DNA from: Chrysomallon squamiferum
Lineage: Eukaryota > Mollusca > Gastropoda > Neomphalida > Peltospiridae
Assembly: GCA_012295275.1 (NCBI GenBank)
Contig: CM022678.1
Location: forward strand, 8,245,632-8,309,631
Reading direction: 5' to 3'
DNA length: 64,000 bases
Under the pieces are notes generated by a model. It was not told where the DNA came from. It was given only the letters and a program-made list of their open reading frames with translations, and searched no databases. Each line of letters starts with the position of its first letter. The first letter of the stretch is position 1. Both the position numbers and the translations under genes were made by a program. Positions 1-10,264 of this stretch are shown one piece after another.

Positions 1-732
1 TTTAAATGTGAAGTTTGTGGAAAATGTTTCTCACTACCTGACCATATAAAACGTCATCTGATGGTCCACTCTGGAGAGAAACCTTTTAAATGTGAGATTT
101 GTGCAAAATGTTTCAATCGGCGTTCGAGTTTAAAATGTCATATGAACATCCATACTGGAGAGAAACCTTTTAAATGTGAGATTTGTGGAAAATGTTTCTC
201 ACTACCTGACCATGTAAAACGTCATTTGATGGTCCACTCTGGAGAGAAACCTTTTAAATGTGAGATTTGTGGAAAATGTTTCAATCAGCGTTCGACATTA
301 AAAGCTCATATGACCATCCATACTGGAGAGAAACCTTTTAAATGTGAGGTTTGTGGAAAATGTTTCTCCCGACCTGACCATGTAAAACGTCATTTGATGG
401 TCCACTCTGGAGAGAAACCTTTTAAATGTGAGATTTGTGCAAAATGTTTCAATCAGCGTTCGAGATTAAAAACTCATATGACCATCCATACTGATTTTAA
501 AATTTGTGCAAAATGTTTCAATCAGCGTTCGATTTTAAAATGTCATATGAACGTCCATACTGGAGAGAAACCTTTTAAATGTGAAATTTGTGTAAAATGT
601 TTCTCACGGAGTTCGGATTTTAAATGTCATATGAACATCCATACTGGAGAGAAACCTTTTAAATGTGAAGTTTGTGAAAAATGTTTCTCACACAGTTCGA
701 GCTTAAAATATCATGTGAAAATACATGCTTGA
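1..732 (+). CDS. C2H2 zinc-finger protein A, 5' end outside window
   Basis: The reading frame is open from base 1 (FKCEVCGKCF) to a TGA at 730-732, giving 243 codons. It encodes nine C2H2 fingers joined by TGEKP or SGEKP linkers, so it is presumably a nuclear DNA-binding protein; the target is unknown. Fingers of LPDHVKRH or RPDHVKRH type alternate with NRRS/NQRS fingers, suggesting growth by two-finger (168 bp) steps. Finger 7 is damaged: about 15 bp covering the linker and the first Cys are missing in frame, leaving HTDFKICAKCF. The last finger (SHSSSLKYHVKIHA) resembles the last finger of E and F. This is the only ZNF array on the plus strand. The true start and leader lie beyond the left edge. 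Confidence is high for family and frame, unknown for expression. Confidence 0.9.
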   Translation, partial: FKCEVCGKCFSLPDHIKRHLMVHSGEKPFKCEICAKCFNRRSSLKCHMNIHTGEKPFKCEICGKCFSLPDHVKRHLMVHSGEKPFKCEICGKCFNQRSTLKAHMTIHTGEKPFKCEVCGKCFSRPDHVKRHLMVHSGEKPFKCEICAKCFNQRSRLKTHMTIHTDFKICAKCFNQRSILKCHMNVHTGEKPFKCEICVKCFSRSSDFKCHMNIHTGEKPFKCEVCEKCFSHSSSLKYHVKIHA

Positions 733-835
733 TAGAAATCTTTTAAATGTTAAATTTTTGTAAAATATTTCTCATATAACTGGAATCTACAACGTCACAT
801 GGAAATCCATTTTGGTCGGGAACCTTTAAGAATGA
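733..835 (+). pseudogene. Decayed tenth finger after gene A stop
   Basis: In the same frame after the TGA, one more finger can be read with stops: KSFKC, stop, then IFVKYFSYNWNLQRHMEIH. The array was once longer and was shortened by nonsense mutations. The same kind of decayed tail follows D, E and F. Confidence 0.75.
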
Positions 836-1659
836 TTCATGATAATACAAAAGTTAAATGAGAATTGTTTTAAATAAAAGAGAGAAAAAAACATGCTTCA
901 GTATTTATATTCTTTAATTTTGAGTAGCAAGACTGTTTTGACCGCATGTACTATTGTCACTACAGATATGAAGTAGTTGACTGATGGCTAATTTTGTTTA
1001 TGATAATTCTAGAAGAAAGCTCATAGCAAATGTTTTTTATTTTATTTTATTTTTTAAATTTCATGATTCTGTGATTACTATTTATGTAGTTATTAATAAC
1101 AACATTTTTTTAGGGAAAGTTCCAATTTTCGTATTAAGAATATAGAAAAGATTCTTTCTTTTTTTTCTACAAAAAAGAAAAGAAAAGAAAATCAAACTTG
1201 AAAATATTGCTAAGTACATTTTAGTACTGCTGTAAAAGCACGACTTATGACATATTTGAAAACCACTGCAAATACTATTACTGCTGCTATAGCCGCTATA
1301 ACCGCTCAACAATTCTAACTAACACGACAGCTACTACTACAATAGTTACAGTTACTACAGCTGTTCCTACTATTACTACTACAACAGATACAAAGTATAG
1401 GTTTTATTATATGTTTTATTATATGTTTATTCTTTATTTAAATTGAAGAATCTTTTGGTTTAAGCATTGAAACTACAGCAGAACTTTGTTTAAAACATAG
1501 GCATATCCAATTTTTGTCATAACTTTGTAGAAAATCACAAATGCACTTCTATATGTTATTTTTATGGCAACTACTGAAGAAAGTAAAGAGGAAGTTCTTT
1601 TTGTTTTATCCTCCATGACTCTGTGATCAGTAGTTTTGTAGTCATTATAAAGAACATTA
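836..1659. other. 3' flank of gene A, no gene seen
   Basis: AT-rich sequence. A TAC/GCT-rich stretch at 1260-1400 corresponds, inverted, to the GTA-rich stretches downstream of D, E, F and K. A T-rich run lies at 1147-1200. No coding region is supported. Confidence 0.6.
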
Positions 1660-1990
1660 TTTTAGAGAAATAGATTGGTCGCAGCGATCAAATAAAATAA
1701 TACTGTTGTTTGCGATATCAGAGTGCACAGTTCAGTTTGAATGAAAAGTGATAGCGTAGACAGTTGAACTAGGGGGAGATAAACCACGGAATTGCCATTA
1801 ACACTAGAAGTACATGTTTCTCGTGTAAACGTTAAAAAAAACAACAAAAAAACCTCCACATCACCACACACACACACACACAAAATAACAACACGCAGGC
1901 AATCTTCAAGAAGTATGAATTTTTCGCCGAATTCTGTTTCGATTTGAAACAAAACATTTAATATCAAAGAGTGAGATAAGAAACAGAAAT
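1660..1990 (+). promoter_or_regulatory. Conserved element CE, inverted copy
   Basis: A divergent copy of an element that recurs near 8.4, 17.0, 26.1, 38.4, 42.3, 54.0 and 63.1 kb. The core gggggagataaaccacggaatt-like stretch (1772-1793) reads on the plus strand here; in the other copies it reads on the minus strand. A donor-like AAGTATGAAT follows near 1911. It contains a short CA-rich run (1868-1882). Together with gene A this shows that the left 2 kb is inverted relative to the rest. The role (promoter or first exon) is inference; this copy has no intact plus-strand ZNF after it. Confidence 0.45.
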
Positions 1991-2065
1991 CAATTTTAAA
2001 CAATGTATTATAGTAAGTTCGTTAACAGCCACACTGTATTTTCTGTTTAACTGATATACCTATAG

Positions 2066-2080
2066 TTGTGTGTGTGTGTT

Positions 2081-2134
<54 letters not shown>
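2066..2134. repeat. (TG)n microsatellite
   Basis: About 68 bp of TG dinucleotides with a few TTTG interruptions at the left end. Confidence 0.95.
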
Positions 2135-2271
2135 GTTTTTATTTCGTTTTCGTTTTATAAATTATGAACTGTGTTTGTGTTTTGGGATAACATGATGTTT
2201 AATACATCAGACAATTGAGATTCATTAAAATTAACAGCATTTGCCCAAAATGTTAATGAACTACAATAATG

Positions 2272-2295
2272 AAAAAAAAAAAAAAAAAAAAAAAA
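2272..2295. repeat. Poly-A run
   Basis: Twenty-four A residues. No LINE or gene 3' end is recognisable next to it. The following 500 bp (2296-2799) holds no feature I can support. Confidence 0.9.
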
Positions 2296-2799
2296 GTTTC
2301 ACTGTTGTAAGATATTTTATTAATATACAAATAAAGTTTCTTGTGGATATATGTTTGTATGTCGAAACAGGTTACATGTGAGTGGAGTATGTGTGTTAAT
2401 TGGTATTTGTATATATGATGATTTGTATTCATAATTATACATATTGAAGGTTTGTTTATTTGCGAGTGTATTAGTGAAGATGAAGTTAGATTTTTCTTTT
2501 TGTATAAATGTAGGAATATGCTAATATAGATACAAAGATAGATACAGATACACAAATATATTATGATGGATAGAAGTATGAGTAGAGATATATATAGTCA
2601 AATATAATGATTCGACAAATACTAATCAGACTCACCGAGGATAAAATGAAAAAGATTTCCCCTTCACTTTCCTCTATAACTGTCATACAAAACAATACGT
2701 AACAGTGCGGTTGCAATCTTCTACATCCTTATGACAGTTTGGATATGAAAATGTTTTAAACAAAGGTTCTGTTGTCGTACTTTTACAGCAGTAATAAAA

Positions 2800-2901
2800 T
2801 TAAACAGTAAAAGAAATGAAACGTTTTGCACAAACTTCACATTTAAAATGTTTCTCTCGGGTATGGATACTAAATAATTCTTCGTCGGTGTGACCTGCCA
2901 T
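2800..2901 (-). pseudogene. ZNF relic B: leader plus half a finger
   Basis: An ATG at 2901-2899 starts the family leader (MAGHTDEELFSIHTREKH) followed by [10 protein letters not shown]; the frame then runs into unrelated sequence and stops at 2800, 33 codons in all. Only the first Cys pair survives, so no finger can form. The 5' flank resembles that of the intact genes up to about 3180, including a fossil EVC motif and HENIKIKM just before the ATG. It is a truncated gene copy. A translated microprotein cannot be excluded but nothing supports it. Confidence 0.75.
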
Positions 2902-3498
2902 TTTAATTTTTATATTCTCATGTTAGAAATTATTTCATACAAACTTCACTCTTAAACATTTTATTTCTGGTGTAACCTTCTGTTTCATTAGGTTATCACG
3001 GCAACTGTAATTATATTTTACGACAAAATTTCCAGATCACGCGTATTTTGAATGTAATGTAACCATGCTATAAAATTCAGAGTGAACTAACGCTGCCAAA
3101 TTGTAAAAAGGATTTGACGGAATAAGTTTTCTCACTTTCATCAAATTTTCGAATTCTGATCTTACTTTTTGTTGATTTCTGAAAACATTATTTAAACCAA
3201 TGGAGATACTTAACTGCATCGCATTATGCTATTACCATTGGATTATGTATTTACCGTTTGCTGTTCAGCATTGTTTACATTGTCATTTTGCGTATTTGAC
3301 TTGACTCAGTAATATCACTACATATCACTCCGTATTCACGAATAAGAACCCACACGTTTAGATATCTACCAAGCAAATAATCTAACAACTCTTCAGTAAA
3401 AAATTATATTTCCAATATTGAGCTTATCGCGTACTAAATTATCTGTATTTGACGATGACATCATCTATAATAATAGTTTACTTAGCGTAGTTAAAACG

Positions 3499-3840
3499 AT
3501 TCACCTATAAGCAGAACAAGAGACGAGCCACTGTGTGTCTTTTGTTTATTTCTCAGTCAGATGTGTGTGTCTAGATCTGGAATGGAATGGAATGGAAAAA
3601 AATTAACGTGCTAATCAGAGCAAGCTGTTGTGAAGCACGTCTGCGACGGGCACGTTTTCTGACAGGTCAGCGGGCGTGTCCGTCGCAGAAAAGAGTTTTG
3701 GGTAAGGAAAGAGAATGGGCTCTCGCCACGATTGCAGGACACAAGGGAGTGACCGGCACATCGGATCGTGACGAGTCGGTACCGATGTTTCGCTCCCTGT
3801 GGTCTCCGGCACAATCTCTCAGCCATCACCGGGTCCGTGT
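3499..3840 (-). promoter_or_regulatory. TATA-module copy A, donor-side half
   Basis: Shares long matches with 42.70-42.95 kb and 47.70-47.81 kb (for example cgtttatttctcagtcagatgtg and attaacgtgctaatcagagcaag-like stretches). On the minus strand it ends in TATAG|GTGAAT at 3505/3504, a good splice-donor sequence. It holds a GC-rich, CpG-rich stretch (3635-3850) that stands out in this AT-rich window. The TATA half of the module lies at 4757-5050, separated by inserted sequence. I infer a broken promoter plus non-coding first exon pointing at relic B. A 109-codon plus-strand frame (3587-3916) across it looks accidental. Confidence 0.4.
3641..3688. other. Strong nested hairpin in GC-rich island
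   Basis: ctgcgacgggcacg (3641-3654) pairs with cgtgtccgtcgcag (3675-3688) over 14 positions, one of them a G-U pair in RNA. Inside, ctga (3659-3662) pairs with tcag (3667-3670). The right arm is kept in the copy near 42.9 kb but the left arm is deleted there. Confidence 0.7.
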
Positions 3841-4088
3841 TGTTTGCCGTCCTGGTTGTTCTTCTCTTGGCTGCTGTTGTTGTTTCTTTTTGGCTGCTTC
3901 CTTCTGGTCCACGTAGTCCAAACCTGTAATTTTTTTAATTTTTTTTTTTCTAATTATCTTTTTATTGTTTTAAAAGATATTATAAAAACCTGCAACTAAA
4001 ACAAATAACATAAATGTAGTTAACTTATTTACATTTTATTTTAATTTAAAAGATGTTATAAATCCTGCAGCTAGGATTAAGAATATGG

Positions 4089-4124
<36 letters not shown>
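4089..4124. repeat. Poly-A run
   Basis: Thirty-six A residues inside the sequence that splits TATA-module copy A. It may mark the tail of an inserted plus-strand retroelement, but no body is recognised to its left. Confidence 0.9.
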
Positions 4125-4126
<2 letters not shown>

Positions 4127-4332
4127 CGGTGTGAAAAATTGTAAAAAAAAGAAAGAAAATTGAAATAAAACACCATAACCGGGTTAGTAGTGTCTGAAAG
4201 TGGGTTCGTATAGTACGTTTATCCTTGTTTTTAATTATTAATTTAATTGGTCATTCAAATTGATTCGTCAATCAGCCGATCCATCCGTAGATCCATCAAC
4301 TGTTCAACCAATCAATCCGCAAGTCAATAGAT

Positions 4333-4760
4333 TTATATAACTGTTGTTTGTTTTCGTGTCAAAAAAAAAATAAAAAAAAAGTTTAAAGTTTGTTTTGTTT
4401 TGAGAATGTAATTTGTTACTGCAGCGAGGACTAACTCTCTGTCTTTCGTGTTTGGTGCCAGGATGTGTTGGCGCGTGAACTCGATTTTCAGTTCCTCCAG
4501 TGTATTGCGTAGTGCTTGTCTTTCCTTGGCAAAATTTGGACAGTGAAACAAGTAGTGTTTCATGGTTTCTGAGTTTCTGAGTCCACAGCTGCAGTTGGGT
4601 GATGTGGTGATGTTATGTTTGTATCGAATTGCGTTTAGATTGGTTGAGTAACCAATTCTGGCTTTGGTGAGATTGTTGTTGTGTAGTTTGGGTGTTTTGA
4701 CGAGTGGTTTGATGTTTAAGTGCCATTTATTTTTGGTGTTGTTTGTCTGGATCTGAGCTG
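4333..4760 (-). mobile_element. 3'-terminal LINE ORF2 fragment (different family)
   Basis: An open minus-strand frame of about 140 codons carries a C-terminal pattern typical of non-LTR retrotransposon ORF2 proteins: KARIGYSTNLNAIRYKHN, then a C-x-C, then a MKHYLFHCPNFAKER motif, then a basic and hydrophobic tail ending at 4333. The cysteine and histidine spacing fits the zinc-knuckle-like segment after RT or RNase H domains. It is cut at its 5' side at about 4757, where TATA-module sequence begins. It is not the LINE that recurs in the rest of the window and looks younger, because its frame is intact. Confidence 0.7.
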
Positions 4761-5050
4761 TACTCGGTTTATATAGGACCCAATTCAGATCGGTTACGTG
4801 TGCGTCTAAGTAGATGTTTGATTGTTACAGGTTTTAATTTTTCACTACTTCTTTGTTCCATAATAATTTATGAAGCTTCTGGCTTGTTTTATATTGTGTA
4901 TCGTTTTGGTAAACGACTGTAAATTGTTCAGTTGATTGATGATGTTGGCAGGTTTTAATTAATGTCTATTTATCATTAGGTTTTTTGCTTAAAATATAAT
5001 GACTGTCGTTCATCCTTGAGTGTTTTGTTACGAATATATTTGAATTTTAA
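4757..5050 (-). promoter_or_regulatory. TATA-module copy A, TATA-side half
   Basis: Begins with gctgtactcggtttatatagg and stays alignable to about 5050 with 42.95-43.23 kb and 47.81-48.11 kb. The TATA-like core (4768-4777) can be read on either strand; on the minus strand it is CTATATAAAC. The minus reading is favoured because a splice-donor-like site lies on that side in the three copies of the module. The matching exon half is at 3499-3840. Confidence 0.4.
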
Positions 5051-5689
5051 TAATAGACAATGTTCATGTTTTGCATTATATTTCTATCAGTTATGTAGAG
5101 TTAGATTACAGACTCAGATAAAAAATGTTATCATGATCATTATACAAAATATAAATATATAGAGATATAGGTATATAGTTAGATCACGACTAATATATAT
5201 ATATATATATTTTGTGTTTCTATGTGAATGTCGATGTGTGATTGAATTCATATTTAACCGTACAATACTTTATTTATATTTGTATCCGTGACATTGTATT
5301 TGTATCTTTCTGCCAATACGCATACACCAATCACAACAAACGTATAGACACATACATACATACACACACATACTCTCTTACAACAGAAAAAGTAATCAAA
5401 GTTCTTCTGATAATATCGTGGTAGTGCAATGTGCTGATCGCAGTGGTTGTAGTAATATTAACAGCATTAGAAAACAAGAAAATCTAGTTCAGAATTAAAG
5501 TATTTTTAATTATATTTTCTAAAAAATACTGTTAATACAAAACAGTATATATTATTTTTAAGGTTTTTTTTTTTTTCCTTCTATTTCACATATCATCAAT
5601 AAGCTTTTAAATGTTCCTCTTCATGTCATATTTTGAACACCAGTAGTTTTGAAAACACTTTGCACGAGCTCCCAATTTAAACCGCCTCT

Positions 5690-5992
5690 AACCAGTATGT
5701 ACGAATATGTAATTCTTTACAGTATCTCCTTGTGAGAAACATTTTTATACAAACGTCTCATTTAACAAAGTTAACCTTGTTTCTCACCTGTGTGCATCTT
5801 CGGTTGACATTTTAGACATGCATGTTCTTCAAAACAAACTGCACATTTAAAAGGTATGTCATTACTAGGGGTCTTTATGTGATTTCTTAGATAAGAACTA
5901 AGCTGGATAAATTTTGCACAAACTTCACATTTAAATCTTTTCTCACACTCACACACAATGGAACATTTAATCTTACCGACATTTGATGACAA
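5690..5992 (-). pseudogene. ZNF relic C, two degenerate fingers
   Basis: A 73-codon frame (5771-5992) contains [22 protein letters not shown], which lacks the second zinc-binding His, and FKCAVCFEEHACLKCQPKMH, which is disrupted, then HTGEK. Further finger remnants in other frames reach to about 5690. The first Met is not in the family leader. This is a decayed ZNF array with no function supported. Confidence 0.7.
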
Positions 5993-5994
5993 AT

Positions 5995-6310
5995 GCTACT
6001 TCAGAGTGATTTTCAACTGACAATACGACTAATTGACATTTGTGATATACACGTTTAGATAAAAGAGACAATTTTATATTTTAAAAGCTCTGAAGTGATG
6101 GCTCACAATTAGCGTACAATCATACAAATAGTAAAATACGCAACTAATACTTTCATTTTATTTTATTGTCATTATTTTTATTAGCTTTTTATTATTTGTA
6201 AATAGCAATGATAATAACTTATGGAGTGACGTTTGTAAATGACAATCATCTTAAGCAGCATTTCAGTATGCAAACTGAATTTAGAAGGATTTCGCATGGA
6301 ATACAACTAT
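5995..6310. repeat. Inverted copy of ZNF-unit flank
   Basis: 6200-6310 is the reverse complement of the sequence at 9475-9640 (tccatgggaaatcttcctaa and neighbours), and 5995-6170 is the reverse complement of 43370-43560. The junction of relic C with LINE sequence is therefore a rearrangement breakpoint. Confidence 0.6.
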
Positions 6311-6474
6311 AAATTGATAGATACACTTATATAAACACATACACAGATATATACATATACAAACAAAAATATATTTTTTACAATCTGATCAGTTCATAAA
6401 TTAAATTCTCTACATTTTTTTTTTTCTCAATATAGAAAACAGGCTTTGAAATTCAACTGATTGTATATTTCTTG

Positions 6475-6710
6475 GTATTTACAAAGGATCCAGCTCAAGG
6501 TATTTAGCTTGAGTTAAAATTTCTGTATTAAATAATTAACAATGCAAATACCTTGATGTCGTTAACATGATAAAGGTTGTTCACAAAAACTTGTCTCACT
6601 GGATATCTTCACAAGGTGAAACCTCAATCAAATGCTCCTTCAAAATTGGTAAGCACGGTACGTATTTTTCTTATTTCCTTTTAGTAAATTAATAGAAAAC
6701 ATTTTTTATA
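6475..6710 (-). mobile_element. LINE RT fragment, inverted arm
   Basis: The reverse complement closely matches about 7530-7775, including the ccttttagtaaattaatagaaa and tcaaatgctccttcaaaat stretches. It forms the left arm of a long inverted repeat with a loop of about 0.8 kb. It derives from the RT palm region (the DFxxAFD area) of the common LINE. Confidence 0.65.
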
Positions 6711-6774
6711 AGTTGTATATAACTCTATTGCATTAGATTCTTTCATTTCATACTTTCAGAAAGCAAAAATATAT

Positions 6775-7390
6775 GTGACCTAAACCACATTCATCCAGTA
6801 TAGCTTATATTCAACATAACCAGCATTATTTACATTATTAACAACATCGAAAGCACACCAAACAATTTAAACTCTTTGCAGTTAACTTAATATATATAGT
6901 TCCATATAAAGCCTTTCAACTATATCTAAATTAATAAAACCCCATATTTGACATCCATCTTATTATTTAGCTTTTACAAACTTGTAAATAAATGCAAGTG
7001 ACAGTCAAGTAATCAACTGAATTCTCTACATCTTTTAATATAGCAAACACTGCTTCTGAACATCAGCTGATTAAATCTGTTTTAGTATTCGATGATCCAG
7101 ATTTACTTAAAATAAGGAATAGGTATTTAACCTCGGTAACAATTTCTACCTCCATATTACTAGATATAAATCTAAATGTATTTGTTTTTAGATTGCCTCT
7201 GGGAAACAATCTTAATTTTTAAGTAGAACTACTCACTGCACAACTGCTCACCAGTAAAGTGATAAACTTTACAACAGTAGTGATAATCTCTTAACAATAA
7301 AATAGGATATGCTAAAATCAGTACATTTGTTTCTAAGTTTTGCTTTATCTTAGAAATATAAAGTGTTCTGAAAACAAGATATTAACAGAT
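6775..7390 (-). mobile_element. LINE RT C-terminal fragment
   Basis: On the minus strand the broken frames give NTFRFISSNMEVEIVTEVKY, then ILSKSGSSNTKTDLI, then DGCQIWGFINLDIVERLYM. These are landmarks (KYLG..SKSGS, YGCEIWGF) of the region between the RT palm and the C-terminal domain of a mollusc-type non-LTR retrotransposon. It has stops and frameshifts, so it is inactive. Confidence 0.75.
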
Positions 7391-7399
7391 ATCTAAAAT

Positions 7400-8150
7400 A
7401 CAAGAACTGAGGCAAGCAATCGTATCTGTACTATTACCAAGCAGATGTTTGAGACTATTATTTACATCCATCACTAACAAAGAATTGACAGTATTGACGT
7501 ATCAAATTGAATTAGTATTTTAGAGAAGGATCCTATATAAAATGTTTTCTATTAATGTACTAAAAGGAAATAAGAAAAATATGTACCAGGCTTTAACAAT
7601 TTTGAAGGAGCATTTGATTCAGATATCAAACTTGTGAAGATATCCAGTAAGACAAATTCTTGTGTAAGACCTTTATCATGTTAATGTACATCAAGTTATT
7701 TGCATTGTTAATTATTTAATACAGAAATTATAACTAAATACCTTGAACTTTTCTTAAATAAGTCTGGATCCTTTGTAATTCAGTCTGATGATCTTCAAAG
7801 ACTGTTTCCTATACTGAGAAAAGAAGAAGTTAGAGAATTTAATTTAAGAAGTGATAAGGTTATAAATATAGATATATTACTCTATGGATGTCATCACATT
7901 ACAAATGCTAGACAACATATATATATTTGTTTTACAAAATGTATACTAGATGAATGTGACTTCTGTAACATATATTCATGTACCAAAGTACATTCAAAAC
8001 ATGGTGTTAAAACAATATTGTATGATCGATTGTTACAAATATGAAACAATGATACATTTGAGTGATTTAAAGCCATACGCTAAATACAAACAACAGTTAC
8101 AATGTTTCCACTGGACTAGTTTATGCAGTCGATGTTAATGCCTGAACAAA
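7400..8150 (+). mobile_element. LINE RT fragment, plus strand
   Basis: Same LINE in the opposite orientation. Broken frames give SGSF-like, RKEEVREFNLRSDKVINIDILLYG-like and DECDFCNIYSCTKVHSKH-like pieces. It is closely similar to 25.1-25.9 kb. The pair of divergent LINE fragments is repeated in several units. Confidence 0.7.
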
Positions 8151-8209
8151 TGTTTCTATTTATTGCCATTTGAAAATTATTTAATTAGTTCTGTAATGTA
8201 TTTAAGTAA

Positions 8210-8620
8210 TAATAAATATACGGCTATCGTTGAAACGATTATAGGTACACAACGTAAACAAAGAACACCACGTCACTATTTAACACAAAACGAACTATCT
8301 TGATGTTTTGCGAACAATTCTTATACAATTTACAGCAAATGTCTTCTAGATTACCTGATTTGGTGTTTAATTATTTCTTTCCTTCCATTCATTTCCAAAA
8401 TTTACGTGAAACACATTCTGTGTCTCGTCTTAATAGCAATTCCGTGGTTTATCTCCCCCTTCCTCAACTTTGTACTCTATTAGATTTCCTTCAGAATAAA
8501 GCGCGCACTCTAACACACAAAGAACAGTATTATTTTGTTACATGGCTATAACCAGACACACTTCATCGCAACGGCAACAAAAACGAACCAGACGGATATT
8601 TCTGCCTGTCTTAATTTACT
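8210..8620 (-). promoter_or_regulatory. Conserved element CE, copy 2
   Basis: One of about eight copies. Read on the minus strand: AGTGCGCGCTTTATTCTGAAGG, then a run of G plus AGATAAACCACGGAATT (8438-8459), then GACGAGACAC, then GAAGACATTTGCTGTAAATT. The donor-like GTAAGAAT that follows in other copies is altered here. CpG and GC content exceed the surroundings. A plus-strand frame of 83 codons covers it, but its wording simply follows the non-coding conservation. The candidate role is promoter or first exon of the ZNF copy to its left (relic C). Confidence 0.45.
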
Positions 8621-8886
8621 TTTATATAGTTTTTCTTTTTCTTCTTATTATTATTTGTCTTCATATGCGGATATTTTAATTTTATATTTATTGTTATTAT
8701 CATTGTAATAAAAATTTAAAAACAGATATCTATGTGTGTGAGGTTGTGTGTGTCTGTGTGTGTGTGTTTATTTTCTATAGTTTTTATTATTATTATTTAT
8801 TTTCATATGCCGACATTTTAATTTTAATTGTATTATCATTAATGTACTAAATATTTAAAAACAAATATACATGTGTGTCTGCATTT

Positions 8887-8894
8887 GTGTGTGT

Positions 8895-8939
<45 letters not shown>

Positions 8940-8940
8940 T
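8887..8940. repeat. (TG)n microsatellite
   Basis: About 50 bp of TG. The same site carries TG repeats of other lengths at 26446-26495 and 38728-38755. Confidence 0.95.
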
Positions 8941-9043
8941 AAAATAACCTTTCATGGGACGCAACTCCCAGTCTCCTTCTTCAGATTTTAACAATGTACT
9001 TCTTCATTTAAATTTAAGATAACTTTAACACTAAAATAAAGTC

Positions 9044-9045
<2 letters not shown>

Positions 9046-9087
<42 letters not shown>
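9046..9087. repeat. (TA)n microsatellite at unit boundary
   Basis: About 42 bp of TA directly before the shared unit sequence ccaatccacaagaacgataa. The same position has about 42 bp at 17762 and only a few repeats at 27537. Confidence 0.95.
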
Positions 9088-9089
<2 letters not shown>

Positions 9090-10264
9090 AATCCACAAGA
9101 ACGATAATGGTACCACGTTGAAATTTTTAATATCTCTAATCAGTGACGGCACAGGTAAAAGTAAAGTCTGTAAAATACTTCAATTTAGATACAAGGTGTT
9201 TTTCATGTTTTGGATAAAATTTTCATCATGTAATTAGTGAGACATTACACGCTATTACTGAAGATTCCCGGAATAAAAAATCGTAAAATGTCAAGTTTAT
9301 ATTCAGATCTAAATTACTCCTGTTTATTTTGAAGACAGCCTAATCTTTTACTGCTATCCGAAGCTCTTAAAACTTATCCTAACGTGTGTCTGTGTACATG
9401 AGTTTATTATGTTTATATCTGTGTTCATCTGTTTTTGTGTTTATATAATTTCATCTATCTGTATACATTTGTATTCCATGGGAAATCTTCCTAAATTCAG
9501 TTTGCACCTAGGTGAAATCGCCGTATATTGTCAGTTGAACGAAATGCTGCTTAAGATGACTATCATTTAAACACCTGTATATTAGTGTCATTGATTTTTA
9601 CATTTTATTATTTGAAAGTAGCATCAAAGGATGCATTTGAATTTATTTCCGTATTTCCCTGTTTTCTATATTTGTAAAATGAAGAAGACCTAGGTTCTCA
9701 CAATGAACATGTAGTGTACAAGATTATCAGTTACTAAAACAGTCATTTGAAACAAAATACAGCATCAGTATTAGTATTTGAGCGGATGGTTACAGTAAAT
9801 ACACACATACATAATTACAAATACAAAAAAGTACAAAAGACCATAATATGAACCCATACAGAGAGAAAAACATAGACAGAGACAAATATTGTTTCTTAAA
9901 TTAAGATAATCTGTTATAATAATAACAAGGAATTGATGAAAGTTGGCATGAAGTCTAATATCCACTTCCCTGATGTTGTAGTAATAGCAGTGGCAGTACT
10001 AGTAGAAAAAGCAGTAATAATACAGTAAAGGCAGTAATAATACTACTGCTAGTAGTAGAAGTAGTTAGTAGGACTTTCTATTTCAGATTTGTTATCAATC
10101 AAACTAATCAAACGTCGTTTTCTACATTACCTTTTCTTAAATGTTGTTTATTGCAAAACAGTATTTTATATTTCATGGTCAGTATTTGATAAATTATTAC
10201 TTTTATTTTAAGCTATCATGTCATTTCTAAAACGTTTCTAATAAAAGCGGCACATCGTGTGATA
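9088..10264. repeat. 3' flank of gene D, unit copy 1
   Basis: Collinear with 17812-19040 and 27552-28755 and, more weakly, with 48190-49360. It holds no gene. It includes the gaagacctaggttctcacaatg stretch, a conserved flank that yields a spurious MDIRLHANFHQF frame in three copies, and a GTA-rich run at 9975-10070. Confidence 0.7.

Noticed and set aside
3587-3916. 109-codon plus-strand frame in the GC-rich island
   Set aside because: It overlaps a recurrent non-coding module, the frame is not kept in the copy at 42.8 kb, and it ends in Cys/Phe-rich low-complexity sequence.
8300-8551. 83-codon frame over CE, similar frames at 38.4 and 53.9 kb
   Set aside because: The copies at 42.3 and 63.1 kb keep short blocks but not the frame, so the conservation is not coding on that strand.
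9771-9965. Recurring MDIRLHANFHQF frame (also near 18.6 and 28.3 kb)
   Set aside because: The match is explained by unit duplication; the frames differ in length and carry low-complexity Cys/Leu/Tyr runs, with no sign of coding constraint.
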